In this document: positions 33,546 to 41,851 of the stretch, piece after piece
Layout of the letters: every line of letters starts with the position of its first letter
Numbering within the stretch: position 1 is the stretch's first letter
Assembly (NCBI GenBank): GCA_028876385.1
Contig: JAGWSF010000120.1
Coordinates: 23,753-87,752 of the forward strand
DNA from: Acidobacteriota bacterium
Lineage (GTDB): Bacteria > Actinomycetota > Acidimicrobiia > Acidimicrobiales > Palsa-688
Length of the DNA stretch: 64,000 nt
Direction: 5' to 3'
Translations under genes and position numbers: made by a program
Notes under the pieces: generated by a model
Databases searched by the model: none
What the model was told of the DNA's origin: nothing
The model's input: the letters and a program-made list of their open reading frames with translations, nothing else

Positions 33546-34745
33546 ATGGCCACCACCACCGAGCCTTACGTCAACCTTTTGGATCCCGACTGGTATGTCG
33601 AGCCCTGGGACGCCTACCGCTGGTTGCGGGACCAGTCTCCGGTCCACTGGGATCCGGTGCAGAAGCTGTGGGGCATCTCCCGCTACGCCGATGTTCTCCA
33701 CGTCGAGAAGCGGACCGACCTCTACAGCTCCTGGCCCGGCTCGCGACCCCACACCGACCAGACCGCCGACCGCTCGATGATCAACATGGACGACCCCGAT
33801 CATCAAGAGCAGCGCAAGCTGGTCGTGCGGAGGTTCACCCCCCGGGCCGTGCGCAGCCACGAGGAGCGGGTACGCGAACTGGCGGACTCCCTCATCGACG
33901 AGGCCACCGCCGGCGGGGCCCGCAGCTTCGAGGTCGTCGACCGGGTGGCGTCACGGCTTCCGGCCATGGTGATCGCCGAGATGCTCGGCTACGAACCGGA
34001 CCAGTGGCCGGTGATCCGCAAGGTGTCGGAGGACACCATGCACAATGCCGGCCAGACTCCCGCCGACGGGTCCCCGTTCAGCTCGAGACCGGAGTCCGAG
34101 GCCGCGCTCAACGAGTGGGCGGCGGTGACCATGGAGCTCATCGCCAAGCGGCGGGCCGAACCGCGCGACGACCTGGTGTCGGTGTGGTGTCACAGCGAGA
34201 CCGACGGCGAGCCCTGGGACGACGGTCGGGTTCTCGAGGAGACCATCCTGGTGGTCGACGGCGGGGCCGAGACGACCCGCACGGTGATCGGCTCGATCAC
34301 CCGCGAGTTGGCTCTCCGGCCCGACATCCAGCGTCAGCTGAGGGAGAACCCGGGGCTGCTCACCAACGCCGTCGAGGAGTTCATCCGGTGGGTTTCACCC
34401 ATCTTGAACATGCGCCGCACGGCCACGACCGACCACGAGCTGAACGGCCAGCACATCGAGGAGGGCCAGGAGCTGCTCCTGCTCTACGCCTCGGCCAACC
34501 GCGACGAGCGCGTCTACGACCGTCCGGAGGAGTTCGACGTGACGCGCGACCGCAACCATCACGTCGCGTTCGGGTTCGGTACCCATGTCTGCCTGGGAGC
34601 GTCACTGGCCCGCCTCGAGCTGCGCGTCGTCTTCGAGCAGCTGCTGGCCCGCCTCCCGGAATGGCGGCTCGTCCCAGGCACCGAGCCGCGCATCATCCCA
34701 GCGACCTTCACCCGGGCCTACGACGCGGTGCACATCGAGTTCTGA
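33546..34745 (+). CDS. Cytochrome P450 of the conservon
   Basis: The 399-aa soluble P450 has the heme-ligand loop FGFGTHVCLGASLARLEL, the ExxR pair in VEEFIRWVSP and an I-helix oxygen-binding motif GGAETTR. P450 genes commonly end conservons (CvnE/F). The ATG at 33546 follows GGAGGGGG at about 11 nt and is 82 bp after the GTPase. The last 144 bp overlap the convergent ctaG-like gene. Confidence 0.93.
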   Translation: MATTTEPYVNLLDPDWYVEPWDAYRWLRDQSPVHWDPVQKLWGISRYADVLHVEKRTDLYSSWPGSRPHTDQTADRSMINMDDPDHQEQRKLVVRRFTPRAVRSHEERVRELADSLIDEATAGGARSFEVVDRVASRLPAMVIAEMLGYEPDQWPVIRKVSEDTMHNAGQTPADGSPFSSRPESEAALNEWAAVTMELIAKRRAEPRDDLVSVWCHSETDGEPWDDGRVLEETILVVDGGAETTRTVIGSITRELALRPDIQRQLRENPGLLTNAVEEFIRWVSPILNMRRTATTDHELNGQHIEEGQELLLLYASANRDERVYDRPEEFDVTRDRNHHVAFGFGTHVCLGASLARLELRVVFEQLLARLPEWRLVPGTEPRIIPATFTRAYDAVHIEF

Positions 34746-35642
34746 TCCGCGCCGGGCCGGGCCCGGCGGGCGGCGCGGGCTGCCCAACCGGCGCCCCTCG
34801 CCGGCCGGGTGGTCGAGCAGTCCGGCCTCGACCCACCAAGGCACCGACCAGGCCGTCGGGTCGCCGGTGGCCAGCCGTCTACGGCCGCGCTTTTCCTCCC
34901 GCCAGGCCGTCCGGGCCGCCTGTACCACGATCACCGCGAGCCACACGGTGGACGTCATGGTGGCCCCGACTACGAACAGCTCGCCCCCCCGGTGGGTGCC
35001 AGCCAGGGTGACGCCCGGTCCGAGGGGCCGCCCCTGGAAGCGCACCCACAGCCCGACGAGGACCTCGAAGGGCATGTTGGCCATGACGGCGAGGATCCTC
35101 GCCGGGTCCGACGGGCGCCGCCCCACGCCCGGGTCGAGCAGAGGCTGCCAGTAGAGGCACCCCACGGTCAGCAAAGCTAGATGGGAGGCGTGGTGGGCCA
35201 CGGGGTGCAGAATCAGGTAGTCGTACACCGACCGGTCGGTGATCATGACGTACATGGACCCCAGGTAAAGGGGCCAGGTCAGCCACGGTGAGGTCACCAC
35301 CGCGACGGCACCGCTGCGCAGGAGCCGGTTGATCCGACTCTGCATCCGTCGCGACGCGCTCTGCGAGAGCAGCACCAGGGGACGGCCGAGCACCAACATG
35401 GGCGGTCCGACCATCATCAGCAGCAGGTGCTGCAGCAGGTGGGCCGCCACGTTGGTGTCGTCGCGTCCGGCGATCGCAGACGAGCCGAGAGCCACCCACA
35501 GGGCCCCCGTACCGGCGCACCAGGCGGCGAGCCGCCACGGCGGCCATCGGCGGCCGCGGCGTCGCAGGCTCCCCACCCCGACGGCGTAGCCGGCTACGAC
35601 CGCCACCAGGACGACCAGCACCAGGACGACCTGCACTGCCAC
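34602..35642 (-). CDS. Cytochrome c oxidase assembly protein, CtaG (caa3) family
   Basis: The 346-aa membrane protein has about seven helices and conserved His residues (HLLQHLLLMMVGPPMLVLGRPL, HPVAHHASHLALL). CtaG proteins help insert copper into cytochrome oxidase. The start is GTG 35642, and GTG 35636 is also possible. The C-terminal 100 residues are Arg/Gly/Pro-rich, and the 3' end overlaps the P450 gene on the other strand by 144 bp. Either the tail is real and unusually antisense to P450, or the native stop was lost. Confidence 0.82.
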   Translation of the reverse strand: MAVQVVLVLVVLVAVVAGYAVGVGSLRRRGRRWPPWRLAAWCAGTGALWVALGSSAIAGRDDTNVAAHLLQHLLLMMVGPPMLVLGRPLVLLSQSASRRMQSRINRLLRSGAVAVVTSPWLTWPLYLGSMYVMITDRSVYDYLILHPVAHHASHLALLTVGCLYWQPLLDPGVGRRPSDPARILAVMANMPFEVLVGLWVRFQGRPLGPGVTLAGTHRGGELFVVGATMTSTVWLAVIVVQAARTAWREEKRGRRRLATGDPTAWSVPWWVEAGLLDHPAGEGRRLGSPRRPPGPARRGSELDVHRVVGPGEGRWDDARLGAWDEPPFREAGQQLLEDDAQLEAGQ

Positions 35643-35716
35643 CCAGTACCCGCCGGGCGCCGGGCCAAACCGACCGGGGCCAGCCCGGTCGCCGGCCCGG
35701 GCCTAATATCCCGAAC

Positions 35717-36139
35717 GTGCCCTCCGACGCTGTTCTCAAGCTGATGAACCTCAGCCACCGGGCCGCCATCGTCCTCTCTGGCGGTCGGGTCGGGAGGTCG
35801 TTCAGCGGTATGCCGGTGGTGGAGTTGACCACTACCGGCCGCAAGACCGGGCGGGCCCGCACCTGCCTGCTCACCTCGCCCTTCCAGGAGGGTTCGCGGA
35901 TCTACCTGGTGGCGTCCCGTGGCGGCGACGACCGTCACCCCGACTGGTTCCTCAACCTCGAGGCCCACCCCGAAGTCACCGTCTCGGTCCAGGGCGGGCC
36001 GCCTCAGCCCCGCCGGGCCCAGGCCGTCAGCGCCGACGAACGGGCCCGGGTGTGGCCTCTCATAACCGCCCGGCACCGTAACTACGCCGGCTACCAGGAG
36101 AAGACCGCCCGGGAGATACCGCTCGTCGCGGTCGATTAG
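35717..36139 (+). CDS. Deazaflavin (F420)-dependent nitroreductase-like protein, Ddn family
   Basis: The 140-aa protein has the split-beta-barrel signature of Ddn-like quinone/nitro reductases: VVELTTTGRKTGRARTCLLTSPFQEGSRIYLVASRGGDDRHPDWFLNLEAHPEVTVSV and ARHRNYAGYQEKTAREIPLV. Members reduce quinones or nitroaromatics with F420H2. The GTG start follows TAATAT by 7 nt with no ribosome binding site, so it is probably leaderless. The next gene starts 4 bp after its stop. Confidence 0.88.
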   Translation: MPSDAVLKLMNLSHRAAIVLSGGRVGRSFSGMPVVELTTTGRKTGRARTCLLTSPFQEGSRIYLVASRGGDDRHPDWFLNLEAHPEVTVSVQGGPPQPRRAQAVSADERARVWPLITARHRNYAGYQEKTAREIPLVAVD

Positions 36140-36143
36140 GCCG

Positions 36144-36920
36144 GTGCCGGCGGTCCAGGCGGATGGCGGGTCGGCAGGGAGGGGCAGGTACGTGGCGCTG
36201 ACCGCGCGGCTCAACGCCCGTCGCGACGCCGTGGTGGAGATGTCCTTCGCCGAGATGGACCGGCTCGTCCCCGGCGGCCTACCTCTTTCCGCCCGCAAAC
36301 AGCTCGGGTGGTGGGCCAACAGCCGGACGGCCCAGCCGCAGGCCCGGGCCTGGCTGGACGCCGGCCGGCGGGCCGATCCCGACTTCGGCGCGGGCGTGGT
36401 CCGCTTCGCGCGGGCCCCCGATCCCGTTGACCCCGTCGACCCCGCCGGGAGTGTGGCGGCGGCGGCCGACCCCGAGGCTGCCGGCCGCCGCTCGGCCACC
36501 CAGACACTGCCGGCCGTGCCCGCCATCGACGCCTCCGTGCACGTCGAGTGGAAGACCAAGGGCTACGTGACCCGCGACGCCGGCCGGCTCCGTTTCCCGG
36601 TCCTCGCTCCGGTCCCCGGGCTGTACCGTTTCACCCTGACCGGCGAGGGCGGGGAGCGGGTCTACATCGGCGAATCCGACGATCTGCGGCGGACTCCGCC
36701 GCGTCGCCGGGACAGTGCGGCGCCTCTCCCGATGGGCCGGTTGCAAGCCGCTGTCGCCGCGACCCTGGCGGGGGGAGGCACCGTCGTCGTGTCTTATGTG
36801 AGCCACGCTCGCCTCGATGGGGAGGAGCTCGACCTGTCATCGAGGGCGATCCGCAAGTTCCTTCAGACGCTGGTGGTGCTGCGGCTGTCCCGGGCCGGGT
36901 CTGCCGCCGAGAGCCTGTAG
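36144..36920 (+). CDS. DUF7662-like domain fused to a GIY-YIG-like domain
   Basis: The protein is about 258 aa. The N-terminal half (YVALTARLNARRDAVVEMSFAEMDRLVPGGLPLSARKQLGWWANSRTAQPQARAWLDAG) matches the DUF7662 pattern often found with restriction or DNA-related proteins. The C-terminal half has GLYRFTLTGEGGERVYIGESDDLRRTPPRR, which is the core GIY-YIG strand pattern with YIGE and a following Arg. A clear distal catalytic Glu was not assigned. It is probably a DNA-binding protein or nuclease-like. GTG 36144 or 36192 could be the start. Confidence 0.65.
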   Translation: MPAVQADGGSAGRGRYVALTARLNARRDAVVEMSFAEMDRLVPGGLPLSARKQLGWWANSRTAQPQARAWLDAGRRADPDFGAGVVRFARAPDPVDPVDPAGSVAAAADPEAAGRRSATQTLPAVPAIDASVHVEWKTKGYVTRDAGRLRFPVLAPVPGLYRFTLTGEGGERVYIGESDDLRRTPPRRRDSAAPLPMGRLQAAVAATLAGGGTVVVSYVSHARLDGEELDLSSRAIRKFLQTLVVLRLSRAGSAAESL

Positions 36921-36928
36921 CCGCCGGG

Positions 36929-37087
36929 TCAGTCCATCGGCACGACGGTGCCGCTGGAGGCGAGCTCCGGCGACAGGGGACTCTCGTGGTCGGGGTGGTT
37001 GGCGTGCATGTCGCAGAACCTGGCCACGCACTCGTGGCAGCCGACGGTGGCCATCGCCTGGCACTTGCTGCAGAGTAAGCCGGACAT
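36929..37087 (-). CDS. Small zinc-finger-like protein, 52 aa
   Basis: ATG 37087 opens a 52-aa protein with MSGLLCSKCQAMATVGCHECVARFCDMHANHPDHES. It has two CxxC pairs, a further Cys, and clustered His residues, spaced like a B-box/AN1-type zinc finger. AAAGGGG lies about 10 nt upstream. The remaining C-terminus is short and flexible. It is a single gene between two rightward genes, and it probably binds zinc and a protein or nucleic-acid partner. The role is unknown. Confidence 0.6.
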   Translation of the reverse strand: MSGLLCSKCQAMATVGCHECVARFCDMHANHPDHESPLSPELASSGTVVPMD

Positions 37088-37370
37088 CCTGGGTGAACCC
37101 CTTTCGAGCTCCTGAGGTAGGCGGAGACTACCAATCCGGGGGTGCGCCGGCCCGAAGATGACCCACCCCCGCCGCTAGACCCGGCATCGTCGTGCTGGGC
37201 GCCCGGCGCGTCGGCGGTCGCGACTCGGAACGCCCGTCGACGGCGCAACTCGCGGTCATTCCCGAAACCGGTGCCGATGGGAGGGGAACGGCGCAACCCC
37301 ACGGCGAGTGGCGCTCAGGTCGGCGACGGCCCTGTCCGATGGCCGCTCGGAGAGAGGAGGCGCCCGGCCC

Positions 37371-38933
37371 ATGAGCCATCAGGAGAAAGCAGTCGACGCC
37401 GACGGCTCCGCGCCGCGGGACCGTTGGGAGAGACGCCGTCTCATGGCGCTTCTCGTGCTCACCCTCGTTTACCTGGGCCCGACGTCGGTGGCGGTCGTGG
37501 CGGGGGCTGCCCTCAGCCGGGCGTATCACCGTCCCCCTTCCACCCCCGGTCTGATCCTCTGGCTGGCGATGCTCGGCCTCATGTCGGTGGTCATCGTCGT
37601 GGTCCTCGACCGGGTCTTCCGCCGCCTCCTTCCACTGGCCGTACTCCTGCGCATGACCCTCGTGTTCCCCGACCGGGCCCCGTCACGGTTCCGGTCGGCC
37701 ATCCGCAGCATCTCCGTCAGGGACCTCGAACGCCGTCTGGAGGAGGCCGGTCGCGGGGGCGACCCCGGCGAGACCCTCAATGAGTCAGCCGTCCGGCTGG
37801 TGGAGTTGGCGGCGCTGCTGACCGCGCACGACCGGCGCACCCGCGGCCACAGTGAGCGGGTCCGGGCCTACGCCGAGATGATGGCCGAGCACCTGCGCCT
37901 CGCGGACGAGGACCGCAACAAGCTGCGCTGGGGGGCCATGCTCCACGACATCGGCAAGCTGACCGTCTCACCGGCCATCCTGAACAAGAAGGGTCGCCCC
38001 GACCCCGAGGAGTGGGAGGCCATCAAGGGTCACCCCGGGGCCGCGGTCAACTTCTTGAAACCGCTCGAGAGCTGGTTGGGGACCTGGGCCAACGCGGCGT
38101 CGGAGCACCATGAACGCTGGGACGGGAAGGGCTACCCTCTCGGCCTGTCCGGACGGCAGATCTCGCTGTCGGGCCGGATCGTGGCCGTCGCCGACTCCTA
38201 CGAGGTGATGACCGCCACCCGCTCCTACAAGAAGCCCATGCCGGCCGCGCTGGCCCGCCAGGAGCTGCAGAAGTGTGCCGGCACCCAGTTCGATCCCGAC
38301 ATGGTCAGGGCGTTCCTGAAGGTGTCGCTCGGTCGTCTCCGCTGGGAGATGGGCCCGGCGGCGTGGATCGCCCAGCTTCCGGCCCTGAGTTGGACCGCAC
38401 CGGCTGTCACCAACGCGCCGGCGATGGTTCTGACCACGGCGGCCCGGGTGGTGGCCGTATCGGCGGCCGCCCCTACGATCGCTTCGGGGATCGCGGTGTC
38501 AGCCCCGGCCCCGCAGCCGACGCCGATCGCGACTCTCAGTGCGACCGCCGTCACCACCTCGACCACCACCGCTCCGCCGGCGTCGGCCAGCCCGCTCCTC
38601 CAGCCCGTGATCGGCCACCTGTCGAATCCGGCGGCCAGCGCGACCGAGCCTCCTACGAGCACTTCCACGACCTCCACCGTCGCCCGGACCGGGACCACCG
38701 TGACCACCGCAACCGCGACCCCTCCGACCAGCGCCGGCGGAGCACCCGTGACCACGAGCAACCCCTCGACCACGGCCGCCCCGGCCAGCGCCGGCGGACC
38801 GCCGGTGACCACGAGCAACCCCTCGACCACGACGGCCCCGGCCGGCACCGGCCAGGCCAACAACCCCTCCTCCGGGGGCAACGGGAACTCCAGCCACGCC
38901 GCGGCCGCCCCAGGCACGTCCAAGAAGCCCTGA
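37371..38933 (+). CDS. Membrane HD-GYP-type phosphodiesterase with Thr/Pro-rich tail
   Basis: The 520-aa protein has two N-terminal membrane helices (LMALLVLTLVYLGPTSVAVVAGA and LILWLAMLGLMSVVIVVVL) and a coiled linker. An HD-GYP domain follows (GHSERVRAYAEMMAEHL, MLHDIGKLTVSPAILNKKG, HHERWDGKGYPLGLSG), which typically degrades cyclic di-GMP. After it comes a hydrophobic Ala/Val stretch and then about 150 residues rich in Thr, Ser, Pro and Ala. A 46-bp repeat within that tail starts at 38728 and 38785. ATG 37371 has GAGAGGAGG 11 nt upstream. Confidence 0.88.
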   Translation: MSHQEKAVDADGSAPRDRWERRRLMALLVLTLVYLGPTSVAVVAGAALSRAYHRPPSTPGLILWLAMLGLMSVVIVVVLDRVFRRLLPLAVLLRMTLVFPDRAPSRFRSAIRSISVRDLERRLEEAGRGGDPGETLNESAVRLVELAALLTAHDRRTRGHSERVRAYAEMMAEHLRLADEDRNKLRWGAMLHDIGKLTVSPAILNKKGRPDPEEWEAIKGHPGAAVNFLKPLESWLGTWANAASEHHERWDGKGYPLGLSGRQISLSGRIVAVADSYEVMTATRSYKKPMPAALARQELQKCAGTQFDPDMVRAFLKVSLGRLRWEMGPAAWIAQLPALSWTAPAVTNAPAMVLTTAARVVAVSAAAPTIASGIAVSAPAPQPTPIATLSATAVTTSTTTAPPASASPLLQPVIGHLSNPAASATEPPTSTSTTSTVARTGTTVTTATATPPTSAGGAPVTTSNPSTTAAPASAGGPPVTTSNPSTTTAPAGTGQANNPSSGGNGNSSHAAAAPGTSKKP

Positions 38934-39009
38934 GGTCACAACCGGCGGCGCCGGCGGGGTCCGCGCCGACCCGCGCCGACCCCGGCCACCCCGGCCTCCG
39001 CAGGTGTGG

Positions 39010-39693
39010 TCAGGGGCGGGGTAGGAGCCGGTAGCCGGCGCCGCGGACGGTGTGGATGAGGGGGGTCAGGCCCGGCCGGTTGAGCTTCCTTCGCAGGTAG
39101 CCCACGTACACGTCGACGATGTTGCTCGACGGATCGAAGCCGTAGTCCCACACCCGGTTGAGGATCTGCACCCGGGACAGAATCTGCGTCGGGTTGCGCA
39201 TGAACAGCTCCAGCAGGGCCCACTCGCGCGGCGACAGCTCGATCTGCAGGTCGCCCCGGCGGATCTCCTTGGAGGACAGGTCGAAGTGGAGGTCCTCCAC
39301 GACCAGCAGGTTGGAGACCTCCTGGTCGGGGGTGCGCAGGGCGGCGCGGATGCGGGCCAGCATCTCGTCGAAGGCGAACGGCTTGGTTATGTAGTCGGTG
39401 GCGCCGGCGTCGAGGCCGGCCACTTTGTCAGTGGTGGCCTGGCGGGCGGTGACGATGATCACCGGGGCCCGGATACCGCGGTCGCGCAGGACCGAGAGGA
39501 ACGACATGCCGTCCGATCCGGGCAGCCCGAGATCGAGCAGGACCAGGGACAGGTCTCCGCCGATGAAGTCGACCAGCGACGTGGCCTCCCGCTCGTCGGA
39601 GGCGATCGACACGATGTAGCCCTCCGCGGCCAGGCCTTTGGCCAGGAAGGACGCGATCCTAGGGTCGTCCTCGACGACGACGATCTGGGTCAT
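39010..39693 (-). CDS. OmpR-family response regulator
   Basis: The 227-aa protein has a receiver domain (acidic pocket VVEDDP, phosphoacceptor Asp in LVLLDLGLPGSDG, switch Thr in VIIVTARQ and Lys in YITKPFAFDE). A winged-helix domain ending DVYVGYLRRKLNRPGLTPLIHTVRGAGYRLLPRP follows. It is the last gene of the eleven-gene leftward run, 68 bp after the histidine kinase, and probably regulates that run or the envelope. Confidence 0.95.
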   Translation of the reverse strand: MTQIVVVEDDPRIASFLAKGLAAEGYIVSIASDEREATSLVDFIGGDLSLVLLDLGLPGSDGMSFLSVLRDRGIRAPVIIVTARQATTDKVAGLDAGATDYITKPFAFDEMLARIRAALRTPDQEVSNLLVVEDLHFDLSSKEIRRGDLQIELSPREWALLELFMRNPTQILSRVQILNRVWDYGFDPSSNIVDVYVGYLRRKLNRPGLTPLIHTVRGAGYRLLPRP

Positions 39694-39761
39694 ACCGGTC
39701 CGGGGCTCATCGGGGCGCAGGGCTCCCGGCTGGATGAGCGCAGGTCACGGGGGCGCCGTGC

Positions 39762-41231
39762 TCATCGCGGTGACACGCTCATCGGGATGCTGGGGTGCAG
39801 GACGCGGCTGGCGGGCAGGACGATACGGAAACGGCTGCCCCGCCCCGGCGCGCTGTCCAGTTCGACCCGGCCGCCGTGGGCCTCGGCCACCGCCTTGACT
39901 ATGGCCAGCCCGAGGCCGCTGCCGGTGTACGAGCTGCTCGCCGAGCGGCGGAACCGGTCGAAGATGACCTGCTGGTCCTCGGCGGTGATGCCCGTACCGT
40001 TGTCGGCCACCTCGATGACCAGCTCCTGTCCGAGGCGGACATCGACCGATATCCGGTCGGCCTCCCCGGTCGCCCGCACCGCGTTGTCCACCAGGTTGAG
40101 GATGGCCCCCCTCAGCTTGGCCGGGTCGGCCCGCACCTCGACGCGGGGCACCGGGCCGAGCGTCCATTCCCGGTTGGCCATCACCCGCGCCGCGTCGAAC
40201 AACTCGTCCACGAGCGCCGGTAGGTCCACGGACTGCTCCATGAGGAAGTCCGGTTCGAGTGCCTGACCGAGGAACAGGAGGCGCTCCACCATCAATGACA
40301 GGTGGGTGAGCTCGTCGAGCACCACGGTGAAGGTCTCGTGCTGGTCGGCGGGGCTGGTCTCGTCGCACCGGGCCAGCACCTCGAGGTGGCCTCGGGCGAT
40401 GGTGATGGGGGTGCGGAGCTGGTGGGAGACATCGGCGAGCAACCGGCGCTGGGCGCTGAACGACGCATCGAGCTGGCCGAGCATGGCGTCCATGGTGTGG
40501 GCCAGGCGGCCTACCTCGTCGAGCGGTCCCCGGTAGTCGAGGCGCTGGGCCAGGTCGCCGGTGCGGGCGTGCTCGGCGGCGGCGGACACCTTGTTGACCG
40601 TGCGTAGGACCCGGCGCAGGAGGAAGTAGGCCGCGATCTCGGCCGCGGCCAGGGCCGCCAGCGCTTCGAGGATGGCGACGGTCAGCTGGTCGTTGCGGTC
40701 CGGGTTGAGCGTAGCCAGGTTGGTGGCCGACACGAGTGTTCCCAGCTCGGTTCCTTCGAGGGTGACCGGGGTGACCGACAGTCGGAATGTCGACCCGGCG
40801 GTGGAGACGGTTAGAAACTCGGCGGTGCGCACCGGCCGGTCGGCGAGCGCTCTGACCTGCGGGGTCCGGCCGAGGAAAGCCGAGTGCGCGTTGGCCAGAA
40901 TCTGCGGCGTCGCCGCCGCCCCCGCGGCCGGGGGCAGGCCGACCAGGAGGAGGTACTTCTGGCCCTGACCGTGCACTGCGAGGTAGGCGCGGGTGAAGGA
41001 GTCGATGGACTCCGCGGCCGGGCGGGTCGCGGCCGCGCTCACGTACTCCGAGGCGTCGTCGGCCAGGTTCTTGTTGAGCCCGGCTTCGAGATGCTGGCTG
41101 ATCACCCGGTCCGACTGCAGGACGATCACGCCGATCACGACGCTCAGCAGCGCGGCGTGGAGCAGCATCAGCCGGACGGTGATCCCCAGACGACCCCATT
41201 GCCGCGCCACGCCGCCGGCCAACCGGGTCAC
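39762..41231 (-). CDS. Sensor histidine kinase
   Basis: The 489-aa membrane kinase has a first helix LMLLHAALLSVVIGVIVLQ, an extracytoplasmic sensor of about 150 residues, a second helix, HAMP (RRVLRTVNKVSAAAEHARTGDLAQRL), the H-box LLADVSHQLRTPITIARGH, the N-box LNLVDNAVRATGEADRIS and the G-box VADNGTGI plus GSGLGLAIVKAV. GTG 41231 overlaps the histidine-phosphatase stop (GTGA). An in-frame upstream start at 41318 would reach back into that gene. The kinase precedes its regulator, the reverse of the usual order. Confidence 0.92.
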   Translation of the reverse strand: MTRLAGGVARQWGRLGITVRLMLLHAALLSVVIGVIVLQSDRVISQHLEAGLNKNLADDASEYVSAAATRPAAESIDSFTRAYLAVHGQGQKYLLLVGLPPAAGAAATPQILANAHSAFLGRTPQVRALADRPVRTAEFLTVSTAGSTFRLSVTPVTLEGTELGTLVSATNLATLNPDRNDQLTVAILEALAALAAAEIAAYFLLRRVLRTVNKVSAAAEHARTGDLAQRLDYRGPLDEVGRLAHTMDAMLGQLDASFSAQRRLLADVSHQLRTPITIARGHLEVLARCDETSPADQHETFTVVLDELTHLSLMVERLLFLGQALEPDFLMEQSVDLPALVDELFDAARVMANREWTLGPVPRVEVRADPAKLRGAILNLVDNAVRATGEADRISVDVRLGQELVIEVADNGTGITAEDQQVIFDRFRRSASSSYTGSGLGLAIVKAVAEAHGGRVELDSAPGRGSRFRIVLPASRVLHPSIPMSVSPR

Positions 41232-41851
41232 GTCGCGAGGGTAGCGACGGCGGACGGCGGCGGGCACGCGGCCCCCGACGGCCCGCAGCGGACCGCTTCG
41301 GTGGGGACGGCGACCCACGCGGCGTTCCCCAGGCGGGAGGGGGGATACCCGAGGTGCCCGAGGATGGCTCGGATGGTGCCGGCGTGGGCCACCACCAGCA
41401 CCGACCGACCGTCGATCAGGTCGGCGACGATGTCACGGTGCCAGCAGATGAGGAAACGCTGCTCTGCGGCCCGGATGGTCTCACCGCCCGGGGGAGCCGA
41501 GTTCGGGTCGTCGCGCCACCGTTTGCGCTGCTCGTTTCCCCACTGCCCCCTGACCTCCTCCTTGGTGAGGCCCTCCAAGACGCCCAGGGCCCGCTCGCGA
41601 AGCAACGGACGCACCCCGACGGGGATTCCGGGCCGGCCCATGGCCTCGAGCATCAGTTGGGCGGTTCGCCCGGCCCTGGCGAGGTCGCTGGTGTGTACGG
41701 CGTCGAGGACCGACACTTCCTGAGCCAACCTCCGGCCGGCGGCGCGGGCCTGAGCCTCCCCCCGGGGCGTCAAGGGCGCGTCGCTGCACCCGGTCAGGCG
41801 GCCTTGACGGTTCCAGGTGCTCTCGGCGTGGCGGGCGAGTATCAGCGGCAT
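41228..41851 (-). CDS. Histidine phosphatase (phosphoglycerate-mutase fold)
   Basis: The 207-aa protein begins with the RHG-type motif LILARHAESTWNRQGRLTGCSDAPLTPRGEAQA and has the second catalytic His in VLVVAHAGTIRAILGHLG. It is a phosphomonoesterase of the histidine-phosphatase superfamily. In a glycan locus it may act on a sugar or lipid phosphate, but that is inference. ATG 41851 overlaps the UDP-glucose dehydrogenase stop by 1 nt. Confidence 0.9.
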   Translation of the reverse strand: MPLILARHAESTWNRQGRLTGCSDAPLTPRGEAQARAAGRRLAQEVSVLDAVHTSDLARAGRTAQLMLEAMGRPGIPVGVRPLLRERALGVLEGLTKEEVRGQWGNEQRKRWRDDPNSAPPGGETIRAAEQRFLICWHRDIVADLIDGRSVLVVAHAGTIRAILGHLGYPPSRLGNAAWVAVPTEAVRCGPSGAACPPPSAVATLAT

